A stretch of 64,000 nucleotides of DNA from an uncultured Bacteroides sp. Its GTDB lineage: Bacteria; Bacteroidota; Bacteroidia; Bacteroidales; Bacteroidaceae. A model generated the notes under the pieces. It was not told the DNA's origin and made no database searches. It saw only the letters and a list, made by a program, of their open reading frames with translations. This document shows, piece after piece, positions 18,201 through 26,828 of this stretch (positions are counted from its first letter, which is position 1; the number at the start of each line of letters is the position of its first letter). Where the stretch lies: the NCBI GenBank assembly GCA_937890825.1, contig CALADS010000094.1, positions 34,320 to 98,319 on the forward strand, written 5' to 3'. The translations under genes were made by a program, and so were the position numbers.

Positions 18201-18342
18201 GGAACGTTTACGTTTCTATCTCAGTGCCCAAAATCTCCTGACCATTAAGAGTAAGGATTTTAGTGGAGTAGATCCGGAAAATCCTAATTTCGATTACCCC
18301 ATTCCTCTGACAGTTACTCTTGGTGTTAATGTAAGTTTCTAA
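15235..18342 (+). CDS. SusC-like TonB-dependent outer-membrane transporter (fructan)
   Basis: This 1035-residue transporter has a signal peptide (about residues 1-22), a carboxypeptidase-regulatory-like domain (about 25-95), a TonB-box-like segment (EVVVTGYTVQ, about 104-113) and a plug with the SusC-type IIIDGVP-like and NGVIIITTKKG motifs. A beta barrel follows and ends in an aromatic residue (VNVSF). With the SusD partner encoded 24 bases downstream it should import fructan fragments across the outer membrane using TonB energy. An ATG at 15244 is an alternative start. It is the first gene of the rightward operon, equivalent to BT1763 in position. Confidence 0.96.
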   Translation: MEDMKRTLLSVLLLIMYTVVWSQSLTIQGNVTGKNDGYPVIGATVVETNQPTNGTITDVDGNFKLTVKQDAEITISYIGYQSVTVKAQPQVNVVLEEESELLQEVVVTGYTVQRKADLTGAVSVVSMDDLAKQNENNPMKALQGRVPGMNITANGNPSGNATIRIRGIGTLNNNDPLYIIDGVPTKAGMHELNGNDIETIQVLKDAASASIYGSRAANGVIIITTKKGKEGRLKIDFDASVAASMYTNKIDVLNSEEFGRVMWQAYVNDGNDPNTNGLGYKFNWGYDNNGYPVLNDIKMSKYLDSANTVPAADTDWFDETTRTGIIQQYNVAVSNGSEKGSSFFSLGYYKNLGTIKESDFERISARMNTEYNLIDKILTVGEHFTLNRTSEVQALGGFIENALQFNPSIPIYNTKGEFAGPVGGYSDRENPVARLQRNADNRYTYWRMFGDAYVNLNPFKGFNIRSTFGLDYAQKQQRIFTYPITEGNMANSTNAVEAKQEHWTKWMWNAVATYNMEIGKHRGDAMVGMELNREDSNYFSGKKEDYIMLNPDYMWPDAGTGTAMAFGGGSGYSLVSFFGKLNYTYDDRYLFSMTVRRDGSSRFGKNNRYGTFPSFSLGWRLNREKFMQNITWLDDLKVRASWGQTGNQEIDNTARYTLYASNYGVTESGGQSYGTSYDIVGNNGGGILSSGFKRNQIGNNDIKWETTTQANIGVDFSLFNQTLYGSVDWFHKKTTDILVLMEGIAAMGEGSSQWINAGEMKNMGVELNLGYRNTTSFGLKYDLNANISTYRNEITKLPATIAAKGTFGGNGVQSVIGHANGSQVGYVADGIFKSQAEVDNHAKQEGAAPGRIRWRDLDGNGIINEKDQQWIFDPTPAFSYGLNIYLEYKNFDLTMFWQGVQGVDIISDLKKQTDLWNGLNVSNLNKGRRLLDAWTPQNPNSEIPAVTYNSANQETRVSSFFVENGSFLKLRNIQLGYNVPKTWAQKIRMERLRFYLSAQNLLTIKSKDFSGVDPENPNFDYPIPLTVTLGVNVSF

Positions 18343-18366
18343 TCATTTCGTTTTAAAATAACAATT

Positions 18367-20100
18367 ATGAACAAGATAATTTCTATGATATGTATCAGCC
18401 TGGCTCTTTTCTGTAGCAGTTGTAATGACTTTTTGGAAGACCAGACTCCTCAGGGCACACTGACCAATGAGAATGTGAAAGATCCGGCCTATGTAGACAA
18501 CCTGGTCATTTCAGCCTATGCTGTATGGATTTCGGCAGAAGATATCAACTCGTCATTCTCTATGTGGAATTACGATGTCCGTTCTGATGATGCTTATAAA
18601 GGCGGTAATAACCAGCAAGATGGTGATGTGTTTCATAATCTAGAGGTATCGCAGGGTATCATGACCACCGCCTGGAATATCAGCGATATGTGGCAACGCT
18701 TGTACAACTGCATTTCTCGTGTAAACACAGCACTGCAACTATTGGAGTCTGTAGACGAAAATACTTATCCTTTGAAGCAGCAGCGGATAGCAGAAATGCG
18801 ATTTTTGCGTGCTCACGGACATTTTCTGTTGAAACGTCTGTTTAAATACGTTCCGTTTATTATTGATCCAAATCTGACCGAAGAAGGCTATAACAACCTT
18901 TCCAATCGAGCTTATACCAATGATGCCGGCTGGCAGGTGATAGCAGATGATTTCAAGTTTGCCTTTGATAATCTGCCTGCCATACAGAATGAGAAGGGCC
19001 GACCCACCCGTTCAGCAGCGGCTGCTTATCTGGCCAAGACTTATCTGTACAAGGCTTATCACCAGGATAACGCCGAATCTCATGAAGTGACTTCCATCAG
19101 CAAGGAAGATTTGATGCAAGTGGTGGAATATACCGAAAAGTCTATCTATAGCGCAGGCGGCTATGCACTGGAATCTGATTTTCACAACAACTTCCGTCCG
19201 GAACCGCAGTACGAAAATGGAGTGGAATCTTTATGGGCTATGCAATATTCCATGAACGACGGTACCCAAAACGGAAACTGTAATTGGGCCTATGGGTTGA
19301 TAGTACCTAATATACCGGGTGTAACCGATGGCGGATGCGATTTCTACAAGCCTTCTCAAAATTTGGTGAATGCTTTCCGTACCGATAATAACGGACATCC
19401 TTTGTTTGATACATTCAATGCACAAGATGTGGATGTGAAGCAGGATTATACCGACCCGCGTCTGTATCTCACGGTAGGTATGCCGGGAATGCCTTATGAA
19501 TTCAATAAGAATTATATCATGGACAAGTCTATCACCTGGAGTCGTAGTAACGGACTTTATGGTTATTATGTCACTTTAAAGCATAACGTAGACCCGGATG
19601 GTGAATATCTCATTAAGGGAAGTTGGTGGGGCAGTCCGATGAACCGCATTGTATTGCGCTATGCCGATGTATTGCTGATGCGTGCCGAAGCGTTGGCTCA
19701 GTTGAATGACGGTCGTTTGGGCGAAGCCATAGATTTGGTGAACGAAGTGCGTAACCGTGCCAAGCAGAGTACCCGCATGATAGCCGATTACGAAACTGAA
19801 TATGGCGTGCATTTCAACATACAGCCCTATAGCGGCTCTTATATGCAGAGCCAAACCTTGAAAATAGTGAAATTTGAGCGTCGTGTGGAACTGGCCATGG
19901 AGTCAGAACGCTTCTTTGACCTGGTGCGCTGGGGAGAAGCCGAACAGACCCTTAACCAATATTATGCAGCAGAAACCGACAACTGTAATATCTACACATC
20001 TGCTTCTTTCACGAAAAATAAAAATGAATATTTGCCGATACCTTTTGCTCAGTTGAGTGCCAGCAACGGCCATTACACACAGAATTGCGGTAATTGGTAA
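18367..20100 (+). CDS. SusD-like surface glycan-binding lipoprotein
   Basis: A 577-residue RagB/SusD-family lipoprotein; the lipobox Cys is residue 19 (SSC, then NDFLED). TPR-like helices dominate the N-terminal half, including a MRFLRAHGHFLLKRLF helix, and the C-terminus has the typical ERRVELAMESERFFDLVRWG and YLPIPFAQL segments. It forms the lid over the SusC barrel and binds fructan at the cell surface. It is co-transcribed with SusC upstream and the DUF4960 lipoprotein downstream (38-base gap). The equivalent in B. thetaiotaomicron would be BT1762. Confidence 0.95.
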   Translation: MNKIISMICISLALFCSSCNDFLEDQTPQGTLTNENVKDPAYVDNLVISAYAVWISAEDINSSFSMWNYDVRSDDAYKGGNNQQDGDVFHNLEVSQGIMTTAWNISDMWQRLYNCISRVNTALQLLESVDENTYPLKQQRIAEMRFLRAHGHFLLKRLFKYVPFIIDPNLTEEGYNNLSNRAYTNDAGWQVIADDFKFAFDNLPAIQNEKGRPTRSAAAAYLAKTYLYKAYHQDNAESHEVTSISKEDLMQVVEYTEKSIYSAGGYALESDFHNNFRPEPQYENGVESLWAMQYSMNDGTQNGNCNWAYGLIVPNIPGVTDGGCDFYKPSQNLVNAFRTDNNGHPLFDTFNAQDVDVKQDYTDPRLYLTVGMPGMPYEFNKNYIMDKSITWSRSNGLYGYYVTLKHNVDPDGEYLIKGSWWGSPMNRIVLRYADVLLMRAEALAQLNDGRLGEAIDLVNEVRNRAKQSTRMIADYETEYGVHFNIQPYSGSYMQSQTLKIVKFERRVELAMESERFFDLVRWGEAEQTLNQYYAAETDNCNIYTSASFTKNKNEYLPIPFAQLSASNGHYTQNCGNW

Positions 20101-20138
20101 TTATCGGTATTTTATAACTAACCTTTAACAATTTACAC

Positions 20139-21542
20139 ATGAAATCAATATTCCACAAAATTAGTTTTTGGATGATAGGAGGACTGGCAGTGATACTGTC
20201 GGCTACAGGATGTGATGACAATCACGAATCCGACCTCAGACTGAATGGCGATACGCATATCATAGCTCTGGCACTGGATAATTATGAGGGTGATATAGAC
20301 CGGAAGGCACAGACCGTTACGGTGGGGGTGCCCGAATCTTATGATACAAAAGCGATGAAAGTAACAGAACTCCAGTTATCCGAAGGGTCGGTATCTAATA
20401 TCGAGAAGGGAGATTTGCTGAATGGCTCCTTTCCTCACTCTATTCAGGTGACCAACGGCGATGTATATCAGAATTACACCTTGATTGTGAAGAATGATGA
20501 GGCTAAGATTTTATCATTCAAGTTGAATGATGTCTATACAGGAATCATCGACCAGAAACAACGCACCATTACCGTGCGGGTGCCAAGCACGGCGGATATT
20601 ACCAGCATGGTTCCGGTTATTCAGACTTCCGCAGGGGCTACCGTGATGCCGGCTTCCGGCCAGGTGCAGGATTTTACCAATCCGGTGCAATTTACTGTCA
20701 GCTATCAGTCGGCCACTGCCACTTATACGGTGACCGTTATTCCTACCGACGCGCCTAGTGCTGTATATGTAGGCCTGGCTGCCACGCTCGACGAACTGAA
20801 TCCCGAAGAAAAAGAAGCAGCCGCTTGGATGTTGGCCAATGTTGCCAATGCGCAATACATTTCTTTTGATGACATCAACCATAATCGAGTAGATTTGAGC
20901 GAATGCCGCATCATGTGGTGGCACCTGCATATCGAGGGAGGAATTGACAACATGGACAAGTTTGTTCAGCACGCACCTCAGGCAGTCAATGCGGCTGTTA
21001 AGATGAAGGAACTCTATAACAGAGGAGTACACTTCCTGCTCACCCGTTATGCTACCTATTATGCTGTTCAGTTGGGTGCTACCAAAGACGATATGTTCCC
21101 CAATAACTGTTGGGGTGGAACAGAGGAAGTCGGTGAAATAACCTCAGGCCCTTGGAGTTTCTCCAACAAGAATAATGAAACGCATCCTGTTTATCAGAAC
21201 CTGACTATGAAAGATGGTGAACCTTCGTCGGTATTTACCTTCGATGCCGGCTATCGCACCACCAATAGTACCGCCCAATGGCACATTGGCACAGATTGGG
21301 GAGGTTATGCCGATGCAGCCACCTGGCGCGAAAATCATGGAGGGCTGGATTTGGGTCATGGCGGCGACGGAGCCATCGTGCTTTGGGAATATCCCGCCTC
21401 GGCTGGCCGGGGAGGCATCGTCTGCATCGGTTCAGGCTGCTATGACTGGTATTCTTTCGGTGTAGATGTTTCGTCCGACCGCTATCATGGAAATGTGGCA
21501 AAAATGACAGAAAATGCAATCAATTATCTGACTAACAAATAA
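20139..21542 (+). CDS. DUF4960 surface lipoprotein, probable levan-binding protein
   Basis: This 467-residue protein has a signal sequence with a lipobox (ATGC, Cys near residue 25), two tandem beta-sandwich repeats of about 80 residues (about 38-118 and 120-205, each ending in a YTVTV/YTLIV strand), and a C-terminal DUF4960-type domain rich in Trp and Gly. It occupies the position of BT1761 in the B. thetaiotaomicron levan locus, a surface lipoprotein that binds levan. Its likely role is non-catalytic glycan capture beside SusC/D; this is inferred from position and architecture. Confidence 0.85.
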   Translation: MKSIFHKISFWMIGGLAVILSATGCDDNHESDLRLNGDTHIIALALDNYEGDIDRKAQTVTVGVPESYDTKAMKVTELQLSEGSVSNIEKGDLLNGSFPHSIQVTNGDVYQNYTLIVKNDEAKILSFKLNDVYTGIIDQKQRTITVRVPSTADITSMVPVIQTSAGATVMPASGQVQDFTNPVQFTVSYQSATATYTVTVIPTDAPSAVYVGLAATLDELNPEEKEAAAWMLANVANAQYISFDDINHNRVDLSECRIMWWHLHIEGGIDNMDKFVQHAPQAVNAAVKMKELYNRGVHFLLTRYATYYAVQLGATKDDMFPNNCWGGTEEVGEITSGPWSFSNKNNETHPVYQNLTMKDGEPSSVFTFDAGYRTTNSTAQWHIGTDWGGYADAATWRENHGGLDLGHGGDGAIVLWEYPASAGRGGIVCIGSGCYDWYSFGVDVSSDRYHGNVAKMTENAINYLTNK

Positions 21543-21554
21543 TTCAACTAATAT

Positions 21555-23135
21555 ATGAAAATTATGATGTATTCACTAGCAATGGCAACCATGAGTGTAT
21601 GTTCACTCATGGCCTGCAATGACGATGAACCTATATTGACTCAAAAAGACTGGGATGGAACCGCGGCTTATTTTGCCTCTACTGATGAAAAAGGATTTGA
21701 AACCTATTATAAACCTTCTGTGGGTTTTATAGGCGACCCCATGCCTTTCTACGACCCTCAGAACGGCGACTTTAAAATCATGTATTTGCAGGAGTTCCGT
21801 CCTAATCAGGCCACTTATCATCCCATTTGGGCAGTAAGTACCCGTGATGCGGCTTCGTACACCGCTTTAGGAGAGTTGATTCCTACCGGAACGGTGGCCG
21901 AGGCAGATGCGGCCATTGGTACCGGAAGTACTTATTATGATGCTCAGAATGCTGTCTATTATACTTATTACACCGGGCATACTGCTCAGGAAGAAGTGGT
22001 GATGCGGGCCATTTCGCGCGATTTCAAGACATGGACGAAGGATCGTACCTTCTGTCTGAAAGGAACCGATTTCGGTTACAGCAAACGTGATTTCCGTGAT
22101 CCGTTTGTTTTTCAAGATGAACAAAATGTTTATCATATGATTGTCTCTACCCAACTTAACGGAAAAGGTGTACTGGCTGATTTTACTTCTGTCAATTTGC
22201 AGGACTGGACTCATCAAGGGGTGTTTATGACCATGATGTGGGACCGCTTTTATGAATGTCCCGATGTGTTCAAGATGGGTAACTGGTGGTATCTGATTTA
22301 TTCGGAAAAGCACGCTGCTGTACGTAGGGTACAGTATTTCAAGGGGCGTACGCTGGATGAACTGAAAGCTTGTACAGCCAATGATGCCGGAATGTGGCCG
22401 GATAATCATGAAGGATTCTTGGATTCTCGCGGATTCTATGCTGGAAAGACTGCTAGTAACGGAGAAGAACGCTACATTTGGGGATGGTGCCCCACTCGTG
22501 CAGGAAATAACAACACGGCTGTGGGGGCTTCACCGAACGAACCGGAATGGGCGGGTAATCTGGTAGCCCATAAGATTGTGCAGCATCCCGACGGAACGTT
22601 GTCGCTAGGTATGGTGCCGGGCATTGACCGGAAAATCAATAAGGTCATTTCAGCCAAGATAGTGGCTAAAAGCGAAAGTGGAGTGACGGAGAATGCCGAT
22701 AAAGTGGTACTCCAGGGCGAAAGCTATGTATTGTATAATCGCTTGCAGGTAGAGAATAAATGGTCGTTTGATATCAAGACGACTGGCAATGAAGATAAGT
22801 TTGGCATTTCATTGGTCAGAGGAAGTGATTCTGAAAAATATTACACCATCGTTGTCAATCCGGAAAGTGCGGATAAGCGAAAAATCAATTTCGAAGAAGA
22901 AGGTGCAGCAGGTAAAGGATTCATAGCGGGTATCGACGGTTATGTGTTCGACCGTCCGGCTGATAACATCTATCATGTAACTATTTGTACAGACAATTCT
23001 GTTTGTGTTGTATATATCAATGATAACGTGGCTTATACGAATCGTATTTATGGCGTGCAGAAGAACTGCTGGTCTGTCAATTCATATGGCCAGGGAAAAA
23101 TTGAAATATCAAATTTGAAGATGATGTCGAAATAA
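21555..23135 (+). CDS. GH32 endo-acting fructanase (surface lipoprotein, levanase-like)
   Basis: A 526-residue lipoprotein (lipobox LMAC, Cys21) with a GH32 propeller and a C-terminal beta-sandwich (about 350-526). Catalytic positions are Asp61 (GDPMPFYDP replaces the usual NDPNG), Asp182 (FRDPFVF) and Glu234 (YECPDV). The altered nucleophile motif and lipid anchor match the surface endo-levanase type represented by BT1760, which cuts long fructan before import. It is last in the susC operon, 12 bases after the DUF4960 gene, and a terminator follows. Endo activity and levan preference are inferred. Confidence 0.92.
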   Translation: MKIMMYSLAMATMSVCSLMACNDDEPILTQKDWDGTAAYFASTDEKGFETYYKPSVGFIGDPMPFYDPQNGDFKIMYLQEFRPNQATYHPIWAVSTRDAASYTALGELIPTGTVAEADAAIGTGSTYYDAQNAVYYTYYTGHTAQEEVVMRAISRDFKTWTKDRTFCLKGTDFGYSKRDFRDPFVFQDEQNVYHMIVSTQLNGKGVLADFTSVNLQDWTHQGVFMTMMWDRFYECPDVFKMGNWWYLIYSEKHAAVRRVQYFKGRTLDELKACTANDAGMWPDNHEGFLDSRGFYAGKTASNGEERYIWGWCPTRAGNNNTAVGASPNEPEWAGNLVAHKIVQHPDGTLSLGMVPGIDRKINKVISAKIVAKSESGVTENADKVVLQGESYVLYNRLQVENKWSFDIKTTGNEDKFGISLVRGSDSEKYYTIVVNPESADKRKINFEEEGAAGKGFIAGIDGYVFDRPADNIYHVTICTDNSVCVVYINDNVAYTNRIYGVQKNCWSVNSYGQGKIEISNLKMMSK

Positions 23136-23195
23136 AACTTGTTGCTGATTCAGAAATTACCGTATTGCTTCTAGTACGGACTTCATTTCACCGAG

Positions 23196-23235
23196 GAGGG
23201 TATATCACTATAAAAGTGGTATATCCTCTTTGTAT
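23196..23235 (+). terminator. Terminator of the SusC operon
   Basis: GAGGGTATATCAC (23196-23208) pairs over 13 bases with GTGGTATATCCTC (23216-23228), including two G-T pairs, followed by a T-rich tail (TTTGTATTTTTC). Confidence 0.85.
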
Positions 23236-23345
23236 TTTTCGGTAGAGAGGGGTTTTGTATGTATCTGGGCAGCTGCCGATTCCGGAAAGCCTGCCCGGTT
23301 TCTGCGCTGCCTCATCTCCGGGCTTTCTTCGGATCCTACCATTGG

Positions 23346-23391
23346 GAGTTGGTTAGGAGTTGGTACGGACTTGGTATGGAGTTGGTACGGG
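23346..23391. repeat. Short tandem GAGTTGGTA repeats
   Basis: GAGTTGGT occurs three times (starting about 23346, 23357 and 23379), with a related ACTTGGTATG between the second and third, giving a tandem array of about 46 bases of 11- and 22-base spacing. It lies in the gap between the fructan locus and the MFS pump and encodes nothing recognisable. The function is unknown. Confidence 0.6.
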
Positions 23392-23508
23392 GAGGGCAGT
23401 TTTTCCTTGAAAGACATGTTTTTTGTAAAAACATTCCGTATTTTTGTCTGTCATTTGAACGGGGAAGAAGACATCTCTCCCCAAAGTAAATAGTTTATAG
23501 TGAAGAGA

Positions 23509-24684
23509 ATGAAACGGGTGTTGAAAGAGAACGGCGGATTGCCGGCTCATATATTATGGACGCTGGCCATTGTGGCCGGTGCATCAGTTGCCAACTTATA
23601 CTACAATCAGCCCTTATTAAATCTGATTCGTCAGGATTTGGGCGTTTCAGAATTCAAGACCAATCTGATAGCCATGATTACTCAGGTGGGCTATGCCTTG
23701 GGGTTGCTTTTCATTGTCCCCCTGGGCGACCTTTATCAGCGGAAGCATATCATTATCGTCAATTTCAGCCTGCTGGTCGGTTCGCTGCTGCTCATGGCCT
23801 CGTCTACAGATATCTGGCTGGTGTGGGCGGCATCGCTCGTTACGGGTGTGTGTTCCATGATACCACAGATATTTGTTCCGATAGCTTCGCAATTCTCGCG
23901 TCCTGAGAACAAGGGGCGGAATGTGGGCATTGTCATTTCGGGACTGCTCACGGGTATATTGGCTTCGCGGGTGGTCAGTGGAGTGGTAGGCGACTTATGG
24001 GGATGGCGCGAAATGTACTACATGGCAGCGGTTCTTATGCTGGTGTGTGCCTTGGTAGTATGGCGTGTGTTGCCGGATATACAGCCCACCTTTCGGGGAC
24101 GGTATACGGATTTGATGAAATCGCTGGGGAGCCTGGTGCGCGATTATCCGGCTCTGCGCATTTATTCGCTGCGTGCCGGGCTGGCCTTTGGCTCGTTTCT
24201 GGCCATGTGGTCTTGTCTGGCCTTCAAGATGGGACAGGCACCCTTCTATGCGGGCAGCGATGTGATAGGCTTTTTGGGCTTGTGTGGCATAGCTGGTGCG
24301 CTGACGGCCTCGTTTGTGGGGCAGGCGGTGAAAAAGGTAGGAGTGAGGCGCTTTAATTATATCGGCGATGTGTTGTTGTTGCTGGCATGGTTTTTCCTTT
24401 CGGTATGCGGTGATTCCTATGTGGGGATAGTATTGGGAGTGCTGTTGATAGATATAGGTATGCAGTGCATCCAGCTGAGCAATCAGACTAGCATATTCGA
24501 ACTTTGTCCTGCTGCCTCCAACCGGGTCAATACCATTTTCATGACCACCTATTTTGCAGGAGGTTCGCTCGGCACACTGCTGGCAGGAAGCTGCTGGGAA
24601 TTGGCTGGATGGTGGGGAGTGACCGCTGCCGGAGTTTCGCTGGTGACGGTTTCTTTGGCATTGACGGTATTTACAAAACGTTGA
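23509..24684 (+). CDS. MFS transporter (drug/metabolite efflux type)
   Basis: A 391-residue major-facilitator protein with about twelve hydrophobic helices. The motif-A-like GDLYQRKH loop lies near residues 73-80, and the N-terminal NLYYNQPLL is typical of the DHA1-like family that exports drugs or metabolites. The frame begins with a GTG at 23500; ATG at 23509 is preferred. It is followed after 30 bases by a zinc alcohol dehydrogenase gene, probably in one transcript. An 85-bp stretch (24169-24253) is duplicated at 7648-7732 in a dead fragment. The substrate is unknown. Confidence 0.88.
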   Translation: MKRVLKENGGLPAHILWTLAIVAGASVANLYYNQPLLNLIRQDLGVSEFKTNLIAMITQVGYALGLLFIVPLGDLYQRKHIIIVNFSLLVGSLLLMASSTDIWLVWAASLVTGVCSMIPQIFVPIASQFSRPENKGRNVGIVISGLLTGILASRVVSGVVGDLWGWREMYYMAAVLMLVCALVVWRVLPDIQPTFRGRYTDLMKSLGSLVRDYPALRIYSLRAGLAFGSFLAMWSCLAFKMGQAPFYAGSDVIGFLGLCGIAGALTASFVGQAVKKVGVRRFNYIGDVLLLLAWFFLSVCGDSYVGIVLGVLLIDIGMQCIQLSNQTSIFELCPAASNRVNTIFMTTYFAGGSLGTLLAGSCWELAGWWGVTAAGVSLVTVSLALTVFTKR

Positions 24685-24714
24685 GCATACACATTGAATT
24701 AATCAGATATACTT

Positions 24715-25755
24715 ATGTTGGCATATACTTATTTAGACAAAGGAAAGTTTGCTTTGGTAGAAAAAGCCAAGCCGGTACTGGAATGTCCTACAGATGCCAT
24801 TGTCCGCGTAACGGTGGGCAGCATTTGTAGCAGTGATATACACATCAAACATGGCAGTGTGCCCAGAGCGGTACCCGGTATTACGGTGGGCCACGAGATG
24901 GTGGGAGTGGTAGAAGAGGTAGGTACGGCTGTCACTAAAGTAAAGCCAGGCGATAGAGTAACCGTCAATGTAGAAACCTATTGCGGTGAATGTTTCTACT
25001 GTCAGCATGGCTTTGTGAACAATTGTACCTCGCCCGAAGGCGGATGGGCTTTGGGTTGCCGCATAGACGGCGGTCAGGCAGAATATGTGCGGGTACCGTT
25101 GGCCAATCAGGGCCTGAACCGTATTCCCGATCAGGTATCAGATGAGCAGGCTCTTTTGGTGGGCGATGTATTGGCTACAGGCTTTTGGGCAGCCCGTATT
25201 ACAGAGATAACCCCCGACGATACGGTGCTGATTATCGGTGCCGGTCCGACGGGTATTTGCACGCTGCTCTGTGTCCGCCTGCATCATCCCCGGCAGATTA
25301 TCATGTGCGAAGCATCGGAAGAACGCCGCCGATTTGTCAGTGAACATTATCCGGAAGTAAAGTTGGTAACTCCAGAGGAGTGTGAGGCTTTCGTACTGGC
25401 TCACAGCGAGCATGGAGGGGCCGACCGGGTAATCGAGGTGGCCGGTGCTGCCGATACTTTTCAGTTGGCTTGGCGGTGTGCACGTCCCAATGCTATTGTC
25501 ACAATTGTGGCTTTATACGACCGTCCGCAAGTATTGCCATTGCCCGATATGTATGGCAAGAATCTGACGTTCAAGACGGGCGGCGTAGATGGCTGTGATT
25601 GCGAAGAAGTGCTGCGGCTGATAGCGGCAGGAAAAATAGATACGCTTCCCCTGATAACCCATCGTTATCCGCTGAATCGCATAGCAGAAGCCTACGAACT
25701 GTTTGAACATAAGCGTGACGGAGTTATCAAAGTAGCTGTTCATGCTAGCCTTTAG
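24715..25755 (+). CDS. Zinc-dependent alcohol dehydrogenase family oxidoreductase
   Basis: A 346-residue medium-chain dehydrogenase/reductase. Catalytic zinc ligands are expected at Cys38 (SICSSD) and His62-Glu63 (VGHEM). The structural-zinc cluster C-G-E-C-F-Y-C with a later Cys lies near residues 93-107. The Rossmann motif GAGPTG is at about 178-183, with Glu (MCEAS) at the end of the second strand suggesting NAD rather than NADP. It resembles alcohol, threonine or sorbitol dehydrogenases; the substrate cannot be told. Its 3' end overlaps the convergent thioesterase gene by 11 bases. Confidence 0.9.
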   Translation: MLAYTYLDKGKFALVEKAKPVLECPTDAIVRVTVGSICSSDIHIKHGSVPRAVPGITVGHEMVGVVEEVGTAVTKVKPGDRVTVNVETYCGECFYCQHGFVNNCTSPEGGWALGCRIDGGQAEYVRVPLANQGLNRIPDQVSDEQALLVGDVLATGFWAARITEITPDDTVLIIGAGPTGICTLLCVRLHHPRQIIMCEASEERRRFVSEHYPEVKLVTPEECEAFVLAHSEHGGADRVIEVAGAADTFQLAWRCARPNAIVTIVALYDRPQVLPLPDMYGKNLTFKTGGVDGCDCEEVLRLIAAGKIDTLPLITHRYPLNRIAEAYELFEHKRDGVIKVAVHASL

Positions 25756-26182
25756 CTTTACGCAGGTCTTTCCCTTCGAATTGGCAGATGGCTTCTATCC
25801 AGTCTGGCTTCAAGGGGGTTGACTCGTGCTTTTTCAGGTCGAAGGCCACCATGACAGAAGTGCAGACACACTTCACTTCACCGCTTTCAGTGTCGATGAC
25901 GCGCTGGGCCAGATGAAAACTTTTGGTGCCTATTTCTGTAACAGCGGTTTGCACGGCAATGTGGTCGGAAGCATAAATCTGAGCCAGGAAGTTGGCCTCA
26001 ATGTGTACCACTACTATGCCGTCTTCCTCCCAATTAACATGAGGGCATACAGAAGCAAAGTATTCAGTTTTACCTAAGTCGTAGAAAGAAAAGTAGACTG
26101 TATTGTTGACGTGTCCGAATTTGTCGACATCGTTGAAACGCAGTTGTATGGGCAATGTGTGGTTAAATTTAATTTCTTCCAT
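25745..26182 (-). CDS. Acyl-CoA thioesterase, hotdog fold (YbgC/FadM-like)
   Basis: A 145-residue single-domain hotdog protein. The FNDVDKFGHVNNTVYF motif near residues 16-31 carries the Asp typical of 4-hydroxybenzoyl-CoA/YbgC-type thioesterases, and length fits the family. It should hydrolyse an acyl-CoA in the cytoplasm; the acyl group is unknown. It is encoded alone leftward, its start 81 bases from the divergent tsaC start, and its end overlaps the alcohol dehydrogenase gene. Confidence 0.9.
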   Translation of the reverse strand: MEEIKFNHTLPIQLRFNDVDKFGHVNNTVYFSFYDLGKTEYFASVCPHVNWEEDGIVVVHIEANFLAQIYASDHIAVQTAVTEIGTKSFHLAQRVIDTESGEVKCVCTSVMVAFDLKKHESTPLKPDWIEAICQFEGKDLRKAKG

Positions 26183-26197
26183 TGTTTTCTCCTAAAC

Positions 26198-26231
26198 TTT
26201 GTGTTAAATCGCTGCAAAAATAGTATTTTTG
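26198..26231 (+). promoter_or_regulatory. Promoter of the tsaC-ClC genes
   Basis: TTTG at 26198-26201 and TATTTTTG at 26224-26231 are 22 bases apart, slightly long for the Bacteroidetes consensus. The -7 box ends 32 bases before the ATG of tsaC. Confidence 0.65.
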
Positions 26232-26263
26232 CGTATTAATTAAAAGAAAATAGATTGAAAGAA

Positions 26264-26827
26264 ATGCGCGAAGAAATAAAAAAAGCTTGTCAGGTATTGA
26301 GCCAGGGAGGCGTGATACTTTATCCTACAGATACGGTTTGGGGGATAGGCTGTGATGCTACGAATGAAGAGGCTGTACGCAAGGTGTACGAAATAAAGCG
26401 TAGAGCAGACAGTAAAGCAATGCTTGTATTGGTGGACTCACCGGTCAAGGTAGATTTCTATGTTCAGGATGTGCCCGAGGTGGCATGGGATTTGATAGAA
26501 CTGACAGAAAAGCCATTGACCGTAATCTATGAAGGGGCGCGGAATCTGGCTCCTAATCTGCTGGCATCCGATGGCAGTGTGGGTATCCGTGTAACTCGCG
26601 AGGCCTTCTCACAACGCTTGTGTCAGCAATTCCGCAAGGCCATTGTTTCTACCTCGGCTAATATCAGCGGTGAGCCGGCACCTGCTAATTACTGCGAGAT
26701 AAGCGAAGAAATCAAGGCTGCCGTAGACTATGTGGTGGATTTCCGCAGAGAAGAGACGGGACATCCTAAACCTTCCAGTATTGTAAAATTAGGACAAGGA
26801 GGACTGATAAAAATTATTCGAGAATAA
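26264..26827 (+). CDS. tsaC: L-threonylcarbamoyladenylate synthase (TsaC/Sua5 family)
   Basis: A 187-residue single-domain YrdC-fold enzyme that makes threonylcarbamoyl-AMP from threonine, bicarbonate and ATP, the first step of the tRNA t6A37 modification. Motifs include YPTDTVWGIGCDA (about residues 20-32), the KRRADSKAM nucleotide-binding loop (about 47-55) and STSANISGEPA (about 130-140). A TTG at 26255 in the same frame is less likely than the ATG at 26264. The ClC gene starts one base after its stop, so they are probably co-transcribed. Confidence 0.93.
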   Translation: MREEIKKACQVLSQGGVILYPTDTVWGIGCDATNEEAVRKVYEIKRRADSKAMLVLVDSPVKVDFYVQDVPEVAWDLIELTEKPLTVIYEGARNLAPNLLASDGSVGIRVTREAFSQRLCQQFRKAIVSTSANISGEPAPANYCEISEEIKAAVDYVVDFRREETGHPKPSSIVKLGQGGLIKIIRE

Positions 26828-26828
26828 G

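Noticed and set aside
23230..23493. Rightward 87-codon frame across the GAGTTGGTA repeats
   Set aside because: The apparent repeats in the peptide are a by-product of the DNA repeat; there is no conserved domain and it starts inside a terminator tail.
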